A stretch of DNA of 64,000 nt from Doryteuthis pealeii (taxonomy: Eukaryota; Mollusca; Cephalopoda; Myopsida; Loliginidae). The stretch is taken from assembly GCA_023376005.1 (NCBI GenBank), contig CM042160.1, forward strand, positions 83,273,272 to 83,337,271, given 5' to 3'. A program made the translations under genes and the position numbers. Positions 1-9,605 of this stretch are shown here, piece by piece (the stretch's first letter is position 1; the number at the start of each line of letters is the position of its first letter). The notes under the pieces were generated by a model that searched no databases, was not told the DNA's origin, and saw only the letters and a program-made list of their open reading frames with translations.

Positions 1-329
1 GGAGAAGTATTACCTTTTAGGATTAATGGGTTTAAAAGATCAAAATGAGTTTAAAAAAAGTGTTAAAAATTTGAGTTTAAATAAAGATTATAATCTACAA
101 GTATGAATAAAATAAGATGTCTTCGGCATTGAATAACCCAAGTGTTGAAGTGCCATTAATCCAACCAACCAACTACCATGCACAAACGCGTCAATTCAAA
201 AGACAACAAAACCCGAAGAATATATTTGAATAGTTTTATTTATATTAAAAAATACAGAATTTGACATCAGGAATATAAATTTTTATCTCATATATCTTAG
301 ATATATATTTTAAGTTTTAGTCTCATCTC

Positions 330-332
<3 letters not shown>

Positions 333-371
<39 letters not shown>
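333..371. repeat. (AG)n microsatellite
   Basis: An uninterrupted AG dinucleotide tract of about 40 bases is read directly. No gene is seen in the first 3.7 kb. Confidence 0.9.
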
Positions 372-373
<2 letters not shown>

Positions 374-415
374 ATTTCTAACATCATATGACTCACAACA
401 GTCTTTTATATCATA

Positions 416-555
416 TCATAATAGAGATTCGGTGTCTGTCTGTAACCGAAACTATGTCAATGCTTATGTCACAATACCTTCATGAATTGTGTAAGTTTAT
501 CAATGAGTATTTAATTTAGAGTTAGTAATATCCAATATTTAATTTATAGCAATAT
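416..555 (+). mobile_element. Helitron family A, 5' end fragment
   Basis: The stretch begins TCATAATAGAGATTCGG and continues through the CTGTCTGTAACCGAAA block and the GTAAGTTTATCAATGAGT block. The same blocks, in the same order, start the more complete family A copies at 53425 and 62492. The rest of the element, including the CTAG 3' end, is missing, so this is a truncated copy. Confidence 0.55.
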
Positions 556-630
556 CATTTGGGAGGGTGTGCTTTTTGCTTACGTTAATAAGGTGGGTTT
601 GTCGCATAGGTTGTAAATGTATGCATGTAC

Positions 631-631
631 G

Positions 632-676
<45 letters not shown>
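631..676. repeat. (TA)n microsatellite
   Basis: An almost pure TA tract with one G interruption. Similar AT tracts lie at 947-989, 1262-1296, 1780-1816 and 2607-2634. Many of the hairpin elements in this window sit next to such tracts. Confidence 0.9.
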
Positions 677-687
677 TTAAAAAAATA

Positions 688-938
688 AGGATTTACTGAG
701 GAAGGTCGAATCTTCTTTGTGTGCTGAACATTTCAAAATTTTTTCTATTATTATTATTATTTCATTTCATTGGTTATTTAAAAATAATAATAGTTTGAAT
801 AATGTACACATGGATAAACTCCTGACCGAAACACATGTAAGTAAAATTGATTAAAATATCCTATTTTATCCATTCAATACTTTCTTTCCTTTATTCATTT
901 TTTCAACATACTGTCGGATTCACTTCCATTTTCATTTT

Positions 939-945
<7 letters not shown>
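688..945 (+). mobile_element. Penelope-like repeat R1 with hammerhead-like core
   Basis: This is a + strand copy of a family also found at 1321-1735 and 28548-28815. It contains CTGAGGA (696-702) followed by AAGGTC, then about 110 nt, then GACCGAAACACATGTAAGT. That is the order of a hammerhead core: CTGANGA, stem II GGTC/GACC, GAAA, and a short stem III closing on GTA. Compared with the 28.6-kb copy, the base of stem I looks shortened. Hammerhead motifs are known in Penelope-like retroelements. Assigning this family to Penelope is inference, because no reverse transcriptase is present. Confidence 0.5.
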
Positions 946-990
<45 letters not shown>

Positions 991-1279
991 TACACCATGA
1001 TAAGGACTAAAAACAAAAAAATCAGTGGAAGTATATAAGAACGGCTCACACATATCTATGCATAATGAATTGATATCCGTTGCATTTGTTTCACGTGTGC
1101 GTTGTCTTGATGATAAGTGACTAACACACTGTTTTAAAACCAAAGGTAACAATGGCACCTTAAATGTATTGTACTCTATAACAAATACATACAGCTCTTA
1201 CACCCGTAATCAAGCACTTTATTTTCAATTCTCCAATACCAGAAAAAACTACTACTAATTATATATATATAATATATAT

Positions 1280-1320
<41 letters not shown>

Positions 1321-1730
1321 AAATTGAAAATGGAAGTGAATCTGACGGTATGTTGAAAAGAGAAATAAAGTATTGAATGGATAAAATAGGATTATTTTTT
1401 TTATCAATTTAACTTACACGTATTTTGGTCAGGAGTTTATCCATGTGTACATTATTCTATCTATTATTATTTTTAAATAACAAAATGAAATGAAATAATA
1501 ATAATAGAAAAAATGTAGAAATGAATGTTGATGTTTCTTTGTGTGCTGAACATTTCTACATTTTTTCTATTATTATTATTTCATTTCATTTTGTTATTTA
1601 AAAATAATAATAGATTGAATAATGTACAAATGAATAAACTCCTGACCGAAACACGTGTAAGAGAAATTAATTAAAATATTCTATTTTATCCATTCAATAC
1701 TTTCTTTCCTTTATTTCTCTTTTTAACATT

Positions 1731-1735
<5 letters not shown>
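1321..1735. mobile_element. Inverted pair of R1 repeats
   Basis: The left arm (1321-1555) is R1 on the minus strand and the right arm (about 1540-1735) is R1 on the + strand. They meet around the sequence TGCTGAACATTTCTACA. Both arms carry the GACC(G/A)AAA and ACACGTGTAA-type block. The CTGATGA box is not visible in either arm, so any ribozyme here is broken. TATC and AT tracts follow to 1816. Confidence 0.6.
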
Positions 1736-1763
<28 letters not shown>

Positions 1764-1767
1764 ATAT

Positions 1768-1818
<51 letters not shown>

Positions 1819-1984
1819 TAGATAGTCATCGATTTACAAACTATGTGACAAACCTACACTTATAAACATAAGCAAAAAGCACAACCCCCTACATACAAAA
1901 AAACAACAAACAAATTGATAAGAAATTCCGTTAGACAGGCAACCTTAATAAATACTGGACCAGAAAAATGATAAAAAGATTGTA

Positions 1985-2519
1985 CAGGGAGATTGAAAAG
2001 TAAATCACTATTTTAAATTGTTTATCATATTTTTCTTTATATGCAGTAAAACATTTTTCTCAATTACTTAATGTATGTTCCTTAACGCCAATTAAATCTG
2101 TTTTGTTGCTCCTCTACATTTTGCTATTGTTATTCGTGAATGATTGAATCACAATTTTACTGAGAGATGGATGGGTAGATGTGGTCCGCAGGAGTGGTCG
2201 GCCAAAAGCCCTGATTTAACACCCAGTGACTTTTTTTCTTTGGGGTTGGGGTTGGTTAAAAGTCTATTCTATGAAACAAATGACTATGGAAGAACTTGAA
2301 GGATAAATACAAGAATTTATTTCTGCCATTCCAAAAGAGTTCCAGAGAAGATCAGTTGATGCAATTCCCGAGCGACTTAATGCTGGTGCCTATATAAAAT
2401 TTTAAATAAAACTCTATGTTATGTGTTCTTCTCATATTCATTTTTTGTAAAAATAATGATTCAGAAATAAATTGTACGATTTTTAAAATAGAGAAGAGAG
2501 TTACTTTACAATCACTCTG
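1985..2519 (+). mobile_element. Tc1/mariner-like element, internally deleted
   Basis: The ends are inverted: CAGGGAGATTGAAAAGTAA on the left, and the complement of CTTTACAATCACTCTG on the right. A TA dinucleotide abuts each end (1983-1984 and 2520-2521), the target duplication of this superfamily. The interior from about 2175 encodes a transposase C-terminal fragment with SPDLTPSDFFSLG, the usual context of the third catalytic acid of the DDE/D domain. Past a frame change it continues with EELEG, then IQEFISAIPKEFQRRSVDA. In-frame stops, a frameshift and a length of 535 bp mark it as a dead, deleted copy. Confidence 0.75.
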
Positions 2520-2601
2520 TACAATAATACAAAAAGTAAAGGAATTATGATATATATATATATATGTATAAAATAACTTTATATATATACACACACACAC
2601 A

Positions 2602-2639
<38 letters not shown>

Positions 2640-2737
2640 ATGTTGTATAATTATGAGTTTGCTCCAAATCTCTTTAGTCGGATCTTAGCCCTGAAGAGCA
2701 CTAAGCAAAACTTTAAGTAGGTTTATCTGACTCATTA

Positions 2738-2739
<2 letters not shown>

Positions 2740-2776
<37 letters not shown>

Positions 2777-2810
2777 TAAATAACTATATATATATAATAT
2801 ATGTATTAAA

Positions 2811-2851
<41 letters not shown>

Positions 2852-2879
2852 ATATATATATATATATGTATTAAATAAC

Positions 2880-2910
<31 letters not shown>

Positions 2911-2970
2911 GTATTAAATACTATATATATATATGTGTGTGTGTGTGTATATATGTATGTATTAAATAAC

Positions 2971-3001
<31 letters not shown>

Positions 3002-3002
3002 T
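2740..3002. repeat. AT-rich minisatellite, GTATTAAATAACTATAT unit
   Basis: A unit of TATGTATTAAATAACT separated by (AT)n spacers occurs five or six times. Spacer lengths vary and one spacer contains (GT)n. It probably arose by slippage of an AT microsatellite that captured a short unique sequence. Confidence 0.8.
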
Positions 3003-3224
3003 AGGTACTGCCAATTGTTGGCTCATTTTCATTTTAAAAACGAATTTAAATTAACTAAATCAATTATTTAAGGTCATATTTTTGACTAAGTCAAATAGTA
3101 GTAACATAATGAGCATCAGTTAAAAAAGCAAAATATTATTACACATGTAATTTATTTTGAATACATTCTAAACTATTTTTTTCGGTTAATTTTGCTCAAA
3201 TATATCGTAAACATGGCTGTAAAC

Positions 3225-3345
3225 ACAGCCAAAGATGACCAGCCGATTGATCAGAGAACGCCTTTCCAACTGTCAATCTAGCCTAAGTAAGGGCCAAAGT
3301 GGAGTGTTGCATGTCATGGGTGACTTAACGGAGAATATAGAATAT
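3225..3345. repeat. Interspersed repeat family D, fragment
   Basis: Contains AGCCGATTGATCAGAGAA, then TAAGTAAGGGCCAAAGTG and GTTGCATGTCATGG, in the same order as the longer family D copies at 33335, 46383 and 52035. No coding potential. Confidence 0.6.
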
Positions 3346-3447
3346 TGAGTTAGTTGCAACTTCGACTGTCGATAAAATAATTAACCGATTAAATCGGGGA
3401 TTACAAAGAATATAAGATTGTTCAATACGATTGTAGAGCAGATTTAG

Positions 3448-3622
3448 CGAAATGGTATAGTCAGATAATCTACTCGAGTTTCACCATGAGGATCATCAGG
3501 GTTAACTGCAATGAATTTAATTAATCAATTAAGAACAAAAGCGACTTTAATTAATTCATCACAGCTAACCCTGATGATCCTCATGGTGAAACTCGAGGAG
3601 GTTATCTGACTATACCATTTTA

Positions 3623-3623
<1 letters not shown>
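3448..3623. mobile_element. Hairpin element with paired hammerhead-like cores
   Basis: Two long inverted arms (about 3451-3512 and 3560-3621). Each carries a hammerhead-like core on its own strand: CTGATGA, TCC-TCAT-GGT, GAAAC, TCGA. The left arm (minus, core 3499-3471) keeps the GTA cleavage triplet. In the right arm (+, 3571-3599) it is GGA. Stem I is perfect in the right arm (TAACC with GGTTA) and weak in the left. The family also occurs at 8030 and 55662. Confidence 0.55.

Positions 3624-3662
<39 letters not shown>
3624..3662. repeat. (GT)n microsatellite
   Basis: A pure TG tract directly beside the hairpin element and 100 bases 3' of the stop codon of gene 1, hence possibly within its 3'UTR. 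Confidence 0.9.
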
Positions 3663-3665
<3 letters not shown>

Positions 3666-3759
3666 TTCTATTATGCTATTTTCTAATCATATATAAAAGA
3701 TATGTTTTGTTTTGGCGGGCTTCCATACATAAAAAGTCGAAAAAGATTTGAATATGTTT

Positions 3760-3826
3760 TCAGTGTTTTGTGTTGAAACGCACCGGGATTGTTTGATATT
3801 CTGATGGATGTCCGATGTAGGAAAGC
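3760..3826 (-). CDS. Gene 1 terminal exon (unrecognised membrane protein)
   Basis: This is the last coding exon of gene 1. On the minus strand a strong acceptor (pyrimidine-rich tract ending TTGTTGCAG) is followed by one base that completes the split codon from the exon at 6569. An open frame of 21 residues then ends in TGA at 3762-3760. It reads LSYIGHPSEYQTIPVRFNTK plus a final His. Only this frame fits the phase of the previous exon (it ends in AT, so the split codon is ATG). It is too short for a usual ORF cut-off; support comes from the acceptor, the phase and the stop together. The 3'UTR would continue left toward the (GT)n tract. I do not recognise the sequence. Confidence 0.7.
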
Positions 3827-3892
3827 CTGCAACAAGAAGAAAATAGAATATTTTAAGAAACGTAGACTTAGATTAGAACATAATTACAATTT

Positions 3893-3945
3893 GTGTCACA
3901 TCCTGCTCGTGCGGAGGGATGGGGGTAAATAAATATAAGGATGGC
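3893..3945 (+). repeat. SINE family A, 3' end only
   Basis: TTGTGTCACATCCTGCTCGTGCGGAGGG is the 3' terminal block of SINE family A (full copies at 32215 and 32830). The tRNA-like head is absent. Confidence 0.6.
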
Positions 3946-4017
3946 CTTGGCATTAAATAACCCACGAAGGTTGATATGCCATTAAACCAGAAGTCGTTGT
4001 ATACTTCCCACTAACAC

Positions 4018-4575
4018 CATAGAAGTAATTTAAAAAAAACTTTTGCCAGGAACCTGAGTGACAGCAAGTCTCATCAGGTCTCCAGTGCTCTTCTGGGTAT
4101 TCTAGTCGATCTTAACAATGTATAGAACAAAACGCCAGACAAAGTTCCTCACCATGTCCTTTCTCTCCGACCTAGTGTGCAAAACATATTCATCTCTGTT
4201 ATATATATTAATAAAACCGTTGATATTGTTAACGGTGTATTGTCTAGTTCTTAGAGTTGCCAACCTATGGCAACTCATTTGCATTGATCTTAAGACCAAT
4301 CACAGAGACGCTCCGACCAAGTCGCATCGATCACAGTTCTGCGGATCAAAGGAACACAACGTGGGCGCAGAAAGCATCAACAGAGCAACTGGTCAGAGAC
4401 ACATATAGTAGTTACGGAACTAAGTCATCTTATCAAGTACCGTGACTCGCACCATAGAAGTATTTTTTAAATTTAAAAAAAAAAAAACTTTTCCCAGGAA
4501 CTTGAGTGACAGCAAGTCTCCTCATGTCTCCAGGGCTCTTCTGGATATTCTAGTCGATCTTAACAATGGTCTCAA
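4018..4575. repeat. About 100-bp direct repeat flanking 300 bp
   Basis: A block beginning CCATAGAAGTA, then ACTTTTGCCAGGAACCTGAG and TCTAGTCGATCTTAACAATG, occurs at 4018-4120 and again at 4450-4572. The sequence between contains overlapping ORFs on both strands (4102-4445) that resemble no protein I know and that I do not call genes. Confidence 0.55.
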
Positions 4576-4636
4576 TTCTTCCTCTGATTTTCAATGCCTC
4601 TAGTCTGTTTTCTAAACTCTCCGAGACAGTTCAAAT

Positions 4637-4785
4637 GGCACTGGTTCCCGCAAGATCATCAAAGTTAAGCAGCAATGGTCTGTTCAATAATTAATTGGGT
4701 GACCACTTATCAAAATTGTTTATCAAAATGATTGGCAATTAATGACCCAGAAAGTGTTGATATGCCGTAAAACAAAACAACCAGC
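4637..4785 (+). repeat. 5S rRNA-derived SINE
   Basis: The head reads CACTGGTTCCCGCAAGATCATCAAAGTTAAGCAGCAATGG and so on to TTAATTGGGTGACCACTT. It follows the internal promoter region of 5S rRNA (GATC..AAGTTAAGCAG..TACTTGGATGGGTGACC). The tail has the ATTAATGACCC, GTTGATATGCCGTAAAAC motif shared by many repeats here. This fits the 5S-headed (SINE3-type) class. Confidence 0.6.
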
Positions 4786-4873
4786 CATCCAGTCTGTTTC
4801 TATTTATCTATCTCTCCTTGTGTATTCATAACTATATCTCTGTCTGTCTACATCATGGTCAAGTCAGACTGAA

Positions 4874-5012
4874 AGCACCAGTTCCCGCTAGATCACTGAA
4901 GTTAAGCAGCGATGAGTCTGTTCAATACTTAATTGGGTGACCACTTAAGCAACAGCAGGTAATGTAAGCAACCTGAATCCTCAAAATGATTCGGCATTAA
5001 ATTACCTGAAAA
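4874..5012 (+). repeat. 5S rRNA-derived SINE, better preserved copy
   Basis: GCACCAGTTCCCGCTAGATC, then CTGAAGTTAAGCAGCGATG, then CAATACTTAATTGGGTGACC matches the 5S rRNA pattern through its A, intermediate and C box region. The SINE body follows (GTAAGCAACCTGAATCC) and then the GGCATTAAATTACC tail. It lies 160 bp from the copy at 4637 in the same orientation. It is not a functional 5S gene: both ends of the rRNA are missing. Confidence 0.65.
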
Positions 5013-5015
5013 GGG

Positions 5016-5929
5016 TTGAGAATGGAGAGTATGTGTCTGTCAGTCCGTAACCGAAATTAAGCCACCACCGACGTCAAAATTCCCTTAGTTATTTACGTCA
5101 CATTCTCAATGGTTATCATTTATTAACGTTGTCTCTATGAAAGACTTGCTGTTAGATTTGCCTCAAAACAGCATTATTAATGCGTTTAAAATCCTACAAG
5201 GTGTCTTATATATCACTAAGCAATATAGATTTACATTGTATATGGGAAATTTGAATACTGATTTTAAGAAAACAGGGTTTAATAAATAATTACTTGGTGT
5301 TATTGATTTTTGATATTGTTTTATTCTCAAACGTGTTAAAAACAATCATACGAATTCTTTTTTTTTTTAAAGAGAAAATAAGAAGTGTAATCTTTTTATA
5401 TGCGTTCTTATTTAGTTTCGTTAGTATTTCTAATTTGATATAATATTTTATTACATTAAAACTTAAATACGAGGGTGAGTCAAAAAGTAATGCCTCTCAA
5501 ACCGTCTTTCATGGGGCCGAAGAGATAATAGTCCGAAGGCACGAGAAAGTGAAATGTAGTGAAGAAGTTGCGAAATAAACAGACAACCGGATTTTACAGG
5601 GCAGGGATACATGCTCTCATTTAAAGATGGAATATTGCTATTGAGAAACGGTGACGTGGAGAAGTAGGGATGTGATCCACAGAGGACCAGCTTCATTTTG
5701 ATGTATGATACATGTTCCTGTGTTGGTAATTATACCTGTCCTAAAGAAAATGGCATTACTTTTTGGCTCACCTATGTGGAGAAGTAGGGATGTGATCCAC
5801 AAAGGACCAGCTTTTTGATGTATGATACATGTTCCTGTGTTGGTAATTATACCTATCCTAAACAAAATGGCAATACTTTTTGACTCACCCTCGTACTTGC
5901 GCCCGGCGGAGGGTGATTATTTTTGCTAG
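5016..5929 (+). mobile_element. Helitron family A copy, interrupted by a mariner element
   Basis: Internal blocks of family A are present in order: GTAACCGAAAT, TTTGCCTCAAAACAGC, GGGTTTAATAAATAATTACTT and CATTAAAACTTAAATA. The 3' end has a GCCCGGCGGAGGG-type hairpin, a short T-rich spacer and CTAG at 5926-5929. The 5' TC end is not clear. A TA-flanked mariner element sits at 5470-5893. Comparison with the uninterrupted copy at 53425-54073 gives the empty site directly. Confidence 0.65.
5470..5893. mobile_element. Non-autonomous mariner element with duplicated right end
   Basis: Termini are CGAGGGTGAGTCAAAAAGTA on the left and its near-perfect complement on the right, each abutting TA (5468-5469, 5894-5895). 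This is typical of mariner. Inside, a 121-bp unit starting GTGGAGAAGTAGGGATGTGA occurs twice in tandem (from 5656 and 5777). The first copy ends with a degenerate terminal repeat, so the duplicated unit includes the element end. Translated minus-strand frames are short and I do not assign them. Confidence 0.75.
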
Positions 5930-6568
5930 TAGAAGTAATGATTTTAAGTGCATTTTAAAGATTTACAGGCCCTCCCCATTTGCAGGTGTGGTGCAACACA
6001 ATATATTTACAATTGATTTTTACACCATATTCGTCTTTACATCATTGTAAGCTAAGTGCAGTACAAATGAAGAACAATAAACTGTTTGAAATTCTCTGCA
6101 AACCACAAGAAAATAAATTTCATCCCATGAAAATGCATCGAAGCTTCAATGGGCAATTTTTTACGCTTTCTGATTTTCCGATCTTTAGAGGTTCGTTTCC
6201 CCCGGACAGTTTTGATGAATTGTTTTAAAGAAGGAATTTTGGAAATTCCCAAACTATGTGAAGTTTTGAAAAGTCGTTGGAAATTCATTGTGTCTGACTT
6301 AACAATGGAAGTTGGAATGAATTTGTTTATTGTCACACACACACACACACACACGCACGCACACTTTGAGTTCTGGTCGAAATTGATTTATTGATTTTAA
6401 TGGCATGTCAACCCGTATAGGATTATTTTATGCCTACAAAACGGCTGTAGCGAAACAATAGATAATTGTCTCCCTACAATTGTTTTGTTGTTGTGGCTGT
6501 TGTTGTTGCTAAGTGAAGCTGAAGTTTTTGTAAACAATATGAAGAACGTATTATCTTGTTCAACTTAC

Positions 6569-6643
6569 ATATATTCGTTGGGAACTCCTTCAAATAACTG
6601 GTCCCAGTTGTGTCGATAGATGGAACTCATATTCAAGTGATCC
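6569..6643 (-). CDS. Gene 1 internal exon (75 nt)
   Basis: On the minus strand a pyrimidine-rich acceptor (TCTTCTTTCAAAAG) precedes 75 nt, followed by the donor GTAAGTTG. One frame is open and it is the one required by both neighbouring exons: one base completing TC|G (Ser), 24 codons, and two bases left over. It encodes DHLNMSSIYRHNWDQLFEGV then PNEY. The other two frames contain stops. It lies in the predicted cytoplasmic tail. The length is a multiple of three, so skipping would keep the frame. No known domain recognised. Confidence 0.8.
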
Positions 6644-6984
6644 CTTTTGAAAGAAGAAAAAACAAAAAGAAACAAAAAAACCCAGATATTTAAAAAGAAA
6701 TATGCAAAATAAATTCAACGAAAAATAACAAACACATTATTATATATAGTACCTAAATGATGACCATGGAATCGTCTATTTTCTATAAATAGTGAAATCT
6801 CGGACGGGAGAACGAGTGAGACCTCCTAGACTTGTGAGTGTAATTTTTCAATTGGGATTTCTCGTTTCAATTGTGTCTTGTTTAGTAAACCTTTTCTTCA
6901 CCTAAAAATACTCGGTGTGTTTTCCTTCTTCTTTCTCTGTTAACTCGAATACACGAGTTACAATACACATGGTATTTAAAAAAA

Positions 6985-7215
6985 ATGGTACCATATGACC
7001 TTTAGGCACCCCTTTTGCGATCTCGATTCATAAGGACATTTATTCCATTTATACCGTCAAAATCAGGGGTTATGATTAGGGGTTAGTTTTATAATTAAAA
7101 AAAAACCCTCTAAAATCGTCTGTTAGCAAACAACCGGATATGGACGGTGTAAATGGAAAAATGTCCTTATGAATCGAGATCGCAAAAGGGGTGCCTAAAG
7201 GTCATATTGTCCAAA
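6985..7215. mobile_element. MITE-like hairpin element
   Basis: The left arm (about 6990-7050: CATATGACCTTTAGGCACCC, TTTTGCGATCTCGATTCATA) is repeated in inverted form at about 7145-7210. The loop contains GGGGTTATGATTAGGGGTTAG, a degenerate telomere-like motif, as in the hairpins at 35411 and 44758. No coding capacity. Confidence 0.7.
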
Positions 7216-7589
7216 AAATGTACTCTTGTGACCACCAATTTGCCCAATGAAATTCACCCTCCTATATTTAACACAATGCTTAAGGGTTAATATTATCTTT
7301 TAAAATGTTTGTCCATTCAAAAGAAGAAACATTAAAACACTCCTGATTTTTAAAATATTCAGCTTACGAAAATAATTAAAATTATGAACGAAAATAATGT
7401 TTACATTTTTGCACCGTTAAATCAATAGAAATTTAACGTAACCAAAAACAAGTTACGACTAGAGGCTTTTTAAAAAATCAATCAATGCTCGGATTTTCCC
7501 AAAAATTTCCATAATTACTCAACTTTTGGTGAAAATATGTTTGAAATAGTTTTTTTCTTAAAATACATAAGGGGAATTTTTTTACGAGG

Positions 7590-7734
7590 TCTTTGTAGAA
7601 AAAAGTAAAAATCGTTTTTTATCAGTTCATTTTTTCATGTTTCATAAAATAAAAAGGGGGGGGGGCCCTTTTTATTTTTATGAAACATGAAAAATGAACT
7701 GATAAAAAACGATTTTTACTTTTTTCTACAAAGA
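7590..7734. repeat. Near-perfect 60-70 bp hairpin with G-run centre
   Basis: TCTTTGTAGAAAAAAGTAAA ... CATGTTTCATAAAATAAAAA on the left is matched almost base for base by its complement on the right. The centre is a run of about ten G followed by CCC. The low divergence between arms suggests a young palindrome or recent arm conversion. Confidence 0.85.
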
Positions 7735-7990
7735 TAAGAGTCTGAATAATTATATCAGAAGATTTTAATAAGTTTCTATACGGGAGTTTATCTTAGTAAA
7801 AGTACCATGAATACAGAATTCTGATAAAAACATCAATAAAGAAACTAACCCTGTTGTTAAAAAAACGGACTGGTTTACTTATTTTTCAAGATAACGAGTA
7901 ATTTTCCCAATCGGATAATTTGATCTTTGAATTAACTGTTTTTCTTTGTAATAACTCTTTATGTTCGTTATTCTTTTTTGCGAGATTTGC

Positions 7991-7993
<3 letters not shown>

Positions 7994-8029
<36 letters not shown>
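7994..8029. repeat. (TA)n microsatellite
   Basis: A pure TA tract ending exactly where the hairpin element at 8030 begins. Confidence 0.9.
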
Positions 8030-8031
<2 letters not shown>

Positions 8032-8290
8032 TACACGGTAATAACCTACTCGAGTTTCACCATAAGGATCTTCAGCGTTAAATCCACTGGATTAATCAAG
8101 ATATTGATTAATTGCAGTTGATTGCAAATTCATTTGATTAACAGTAGGTTATTACCATGTACCATTATAATAATAAATTTGCTCTACCAACGTATTGAGC
8201 ACTTTATATTTGTTATATCGCTGCCTTATCATTGTGAATCTTGTATCAACTAACCACTGTGACCTGTTTCACCGGTAAATCACCTTTTCA
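8030..8290. mobile_element. Hairpin element with hammerhead-like core (second copy)
   Basis: The minus-strand core at 8075-8047 reads CTGAAGA, TCC-TTAT-GGT, GAAAC, TCGA, GTA. The 3' stem I strand GGTTAT would pair with the upstream TTAAC. The right inverted arm is largely deleted; only the outer GTAGGTTATTACCATGTACC part is left (8146-8163). The block 8175-8290 (ATTGAGCACTTTATA, CTTATCATTGTGAA, CACCGGTAAATCAC) is the inverted counterpart of 55545-55660, so the full element extends past the hairpin. Confidence 0.55.
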
Positions 8291-8340
8291 CAAATACCAT
8301 ATGTATATATATATATATATATATATACGTATGGAGAAAG

Positions 8341-8342
<2 letters not shown>

Positions 8343-8415
<73 letters not shown>
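8343..8415. repeat. (GA)n microsatellite
   Basis: A pure AG tract of about 73 bases, followed by GATA repeats (8440-8466). The long open frame through it encodes only Arg-Glu repeats and is not a gene. Confidence 0.9.
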
Positions 8416-8418
<3 letters not shown>

Positions 8419-8528
8419 GGGGGAGAGAAATGGATAGATGAGAATAGATAGATAGATAGATAGATAGAACAGACTAATATAGATAGAAGAGATGTTATGA
8501 TTAGATTAAACGATAGATCGATACTTAC

Positions 8529-8597
8529 GAAGGAAACTCTAATATTTCAACGAGTCTATCTTCTTGGTGACCGGAAGATGGATTCTGGCGAGTGTTG
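8529..8597 (-). CDS. Gene 1 internal exon (69 nt)
   Basis: The minus-strand acceptor TTTTTCTTTATTTTAG precedes 69 nt, followed by GTAAGTAT. The only frame without a stop is the one set by the previous exon: CA|C gives His, then NTRQNPSSGHQEDRLVEILE, then FP, with TC left over for the next exon. It is a polar segment of the predicted cytoplasmic tail, with an acidic patch and no recognised domain. The length is a multiple of three. Confidence rests on the paired splice sites and exact phase agreement on both sides. Confidence 0.8.
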
Positions 8598-9348
8598 CTA
8601 AAATAAAGAAAAATAAATTCCCATGTAAGATATAAAGTTTCTTATAATAAGTTTTGAAGGCTCAAAGTAACCTTCCAACGTGTGTACACATGCGTACATA
8701 AATTAATCCTACAAAGGAGTTAGAAGATATAATAAACATAGACTTTAATACGTGAGCACATAGAAATACATTCAGGACAGAAATACATATACTCATCACA
8801 AAAGGTATTGCCCCACCCCCAAACACACACACTTAAGAGTAACAGTCACAAACGTCTAAACCATGTGAAGTGTTTGCCAGTCCCAGAGGAAGAGAGTTAG
8901 ATTTTTTTCTAACTCCCACTTAAATTGTCGAGCCCTTTACAGTCGAAAAGCTGCAGCAAGGGAAGATAACTCTTCTGGACCCCCCACATCGCCCCAAACA
9001 GGGGCAGACAATCGCTACACCCATGAAACGTTTCCGCTTGACAAATATTACCTTTTGATATATATTGGTGTACATGTATTTAGTCATTCATGAAGGGGTT
9101 GTTAACAGTTTATATTCAACTTGTCAAAAATAGTAAGGGTTAGGTTTGGTGCCTGCCCCCTTGATTCTGCCCTAAAGGAGAATGCCGGCGGGGTCAGGTG
9201 GGGGGTGGGGGGCCAAAGTATGAGGTACCCGACATATATGCCAAAAAGTGGAGACACCTTAAGGAAAAATTGTTATATAATAAAAAGTACTAAGTACCTA
9301 TTACTTAAATGTAACATCTATTTTCTTGATGTAGATATATATATAGAG

Positions 9349-9352
<4 letters not shown>

Positions 9353-9384
<32 letters not shown>

Positions 9385-9390
9385 ATATAT

Positions 9391-9433
<43 letters not shown>
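9353..9433. repeat. (TC)n then (AT)n microsatellites
   Basis: CTCTCT at 9353-9380 passes directly into TATATA at 9383-9433. Confidence 0.9.
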
Positions 9434-9436
<3 letters not shown>

Positions 9437-9481
9437 TCAAATGCAAGGAAAATCGATTCGATTTTCCTTGTATTTGAAACA
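9434..9481. repeat. 47-bp palindrome
   Basis: GTTTCAAATGCAAGGAAAAT, CGATTCG, then the complement of the left half. It lies directly beside the AT tract and could form a cruciform. Confidence 0.8.
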
Positions 9482-9605
9482 ACGTCACCTGAAGATTGAA
9501 ACCAAAATGGTTGTGACTGTTCCTTTGTCATCAAATAAATAGATATAATATCTTTTTCAGCTAGTATATTAGGTCTGAGACCTGTCAGCTATTCCTTATA
9601 AATAT

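Noticed and set aside
4102..4445. Three overlapping open frames of 62-96 codons
   Set aside because: They overlap on both strands between two copies of a direct repeat, with no recognisable protein features.
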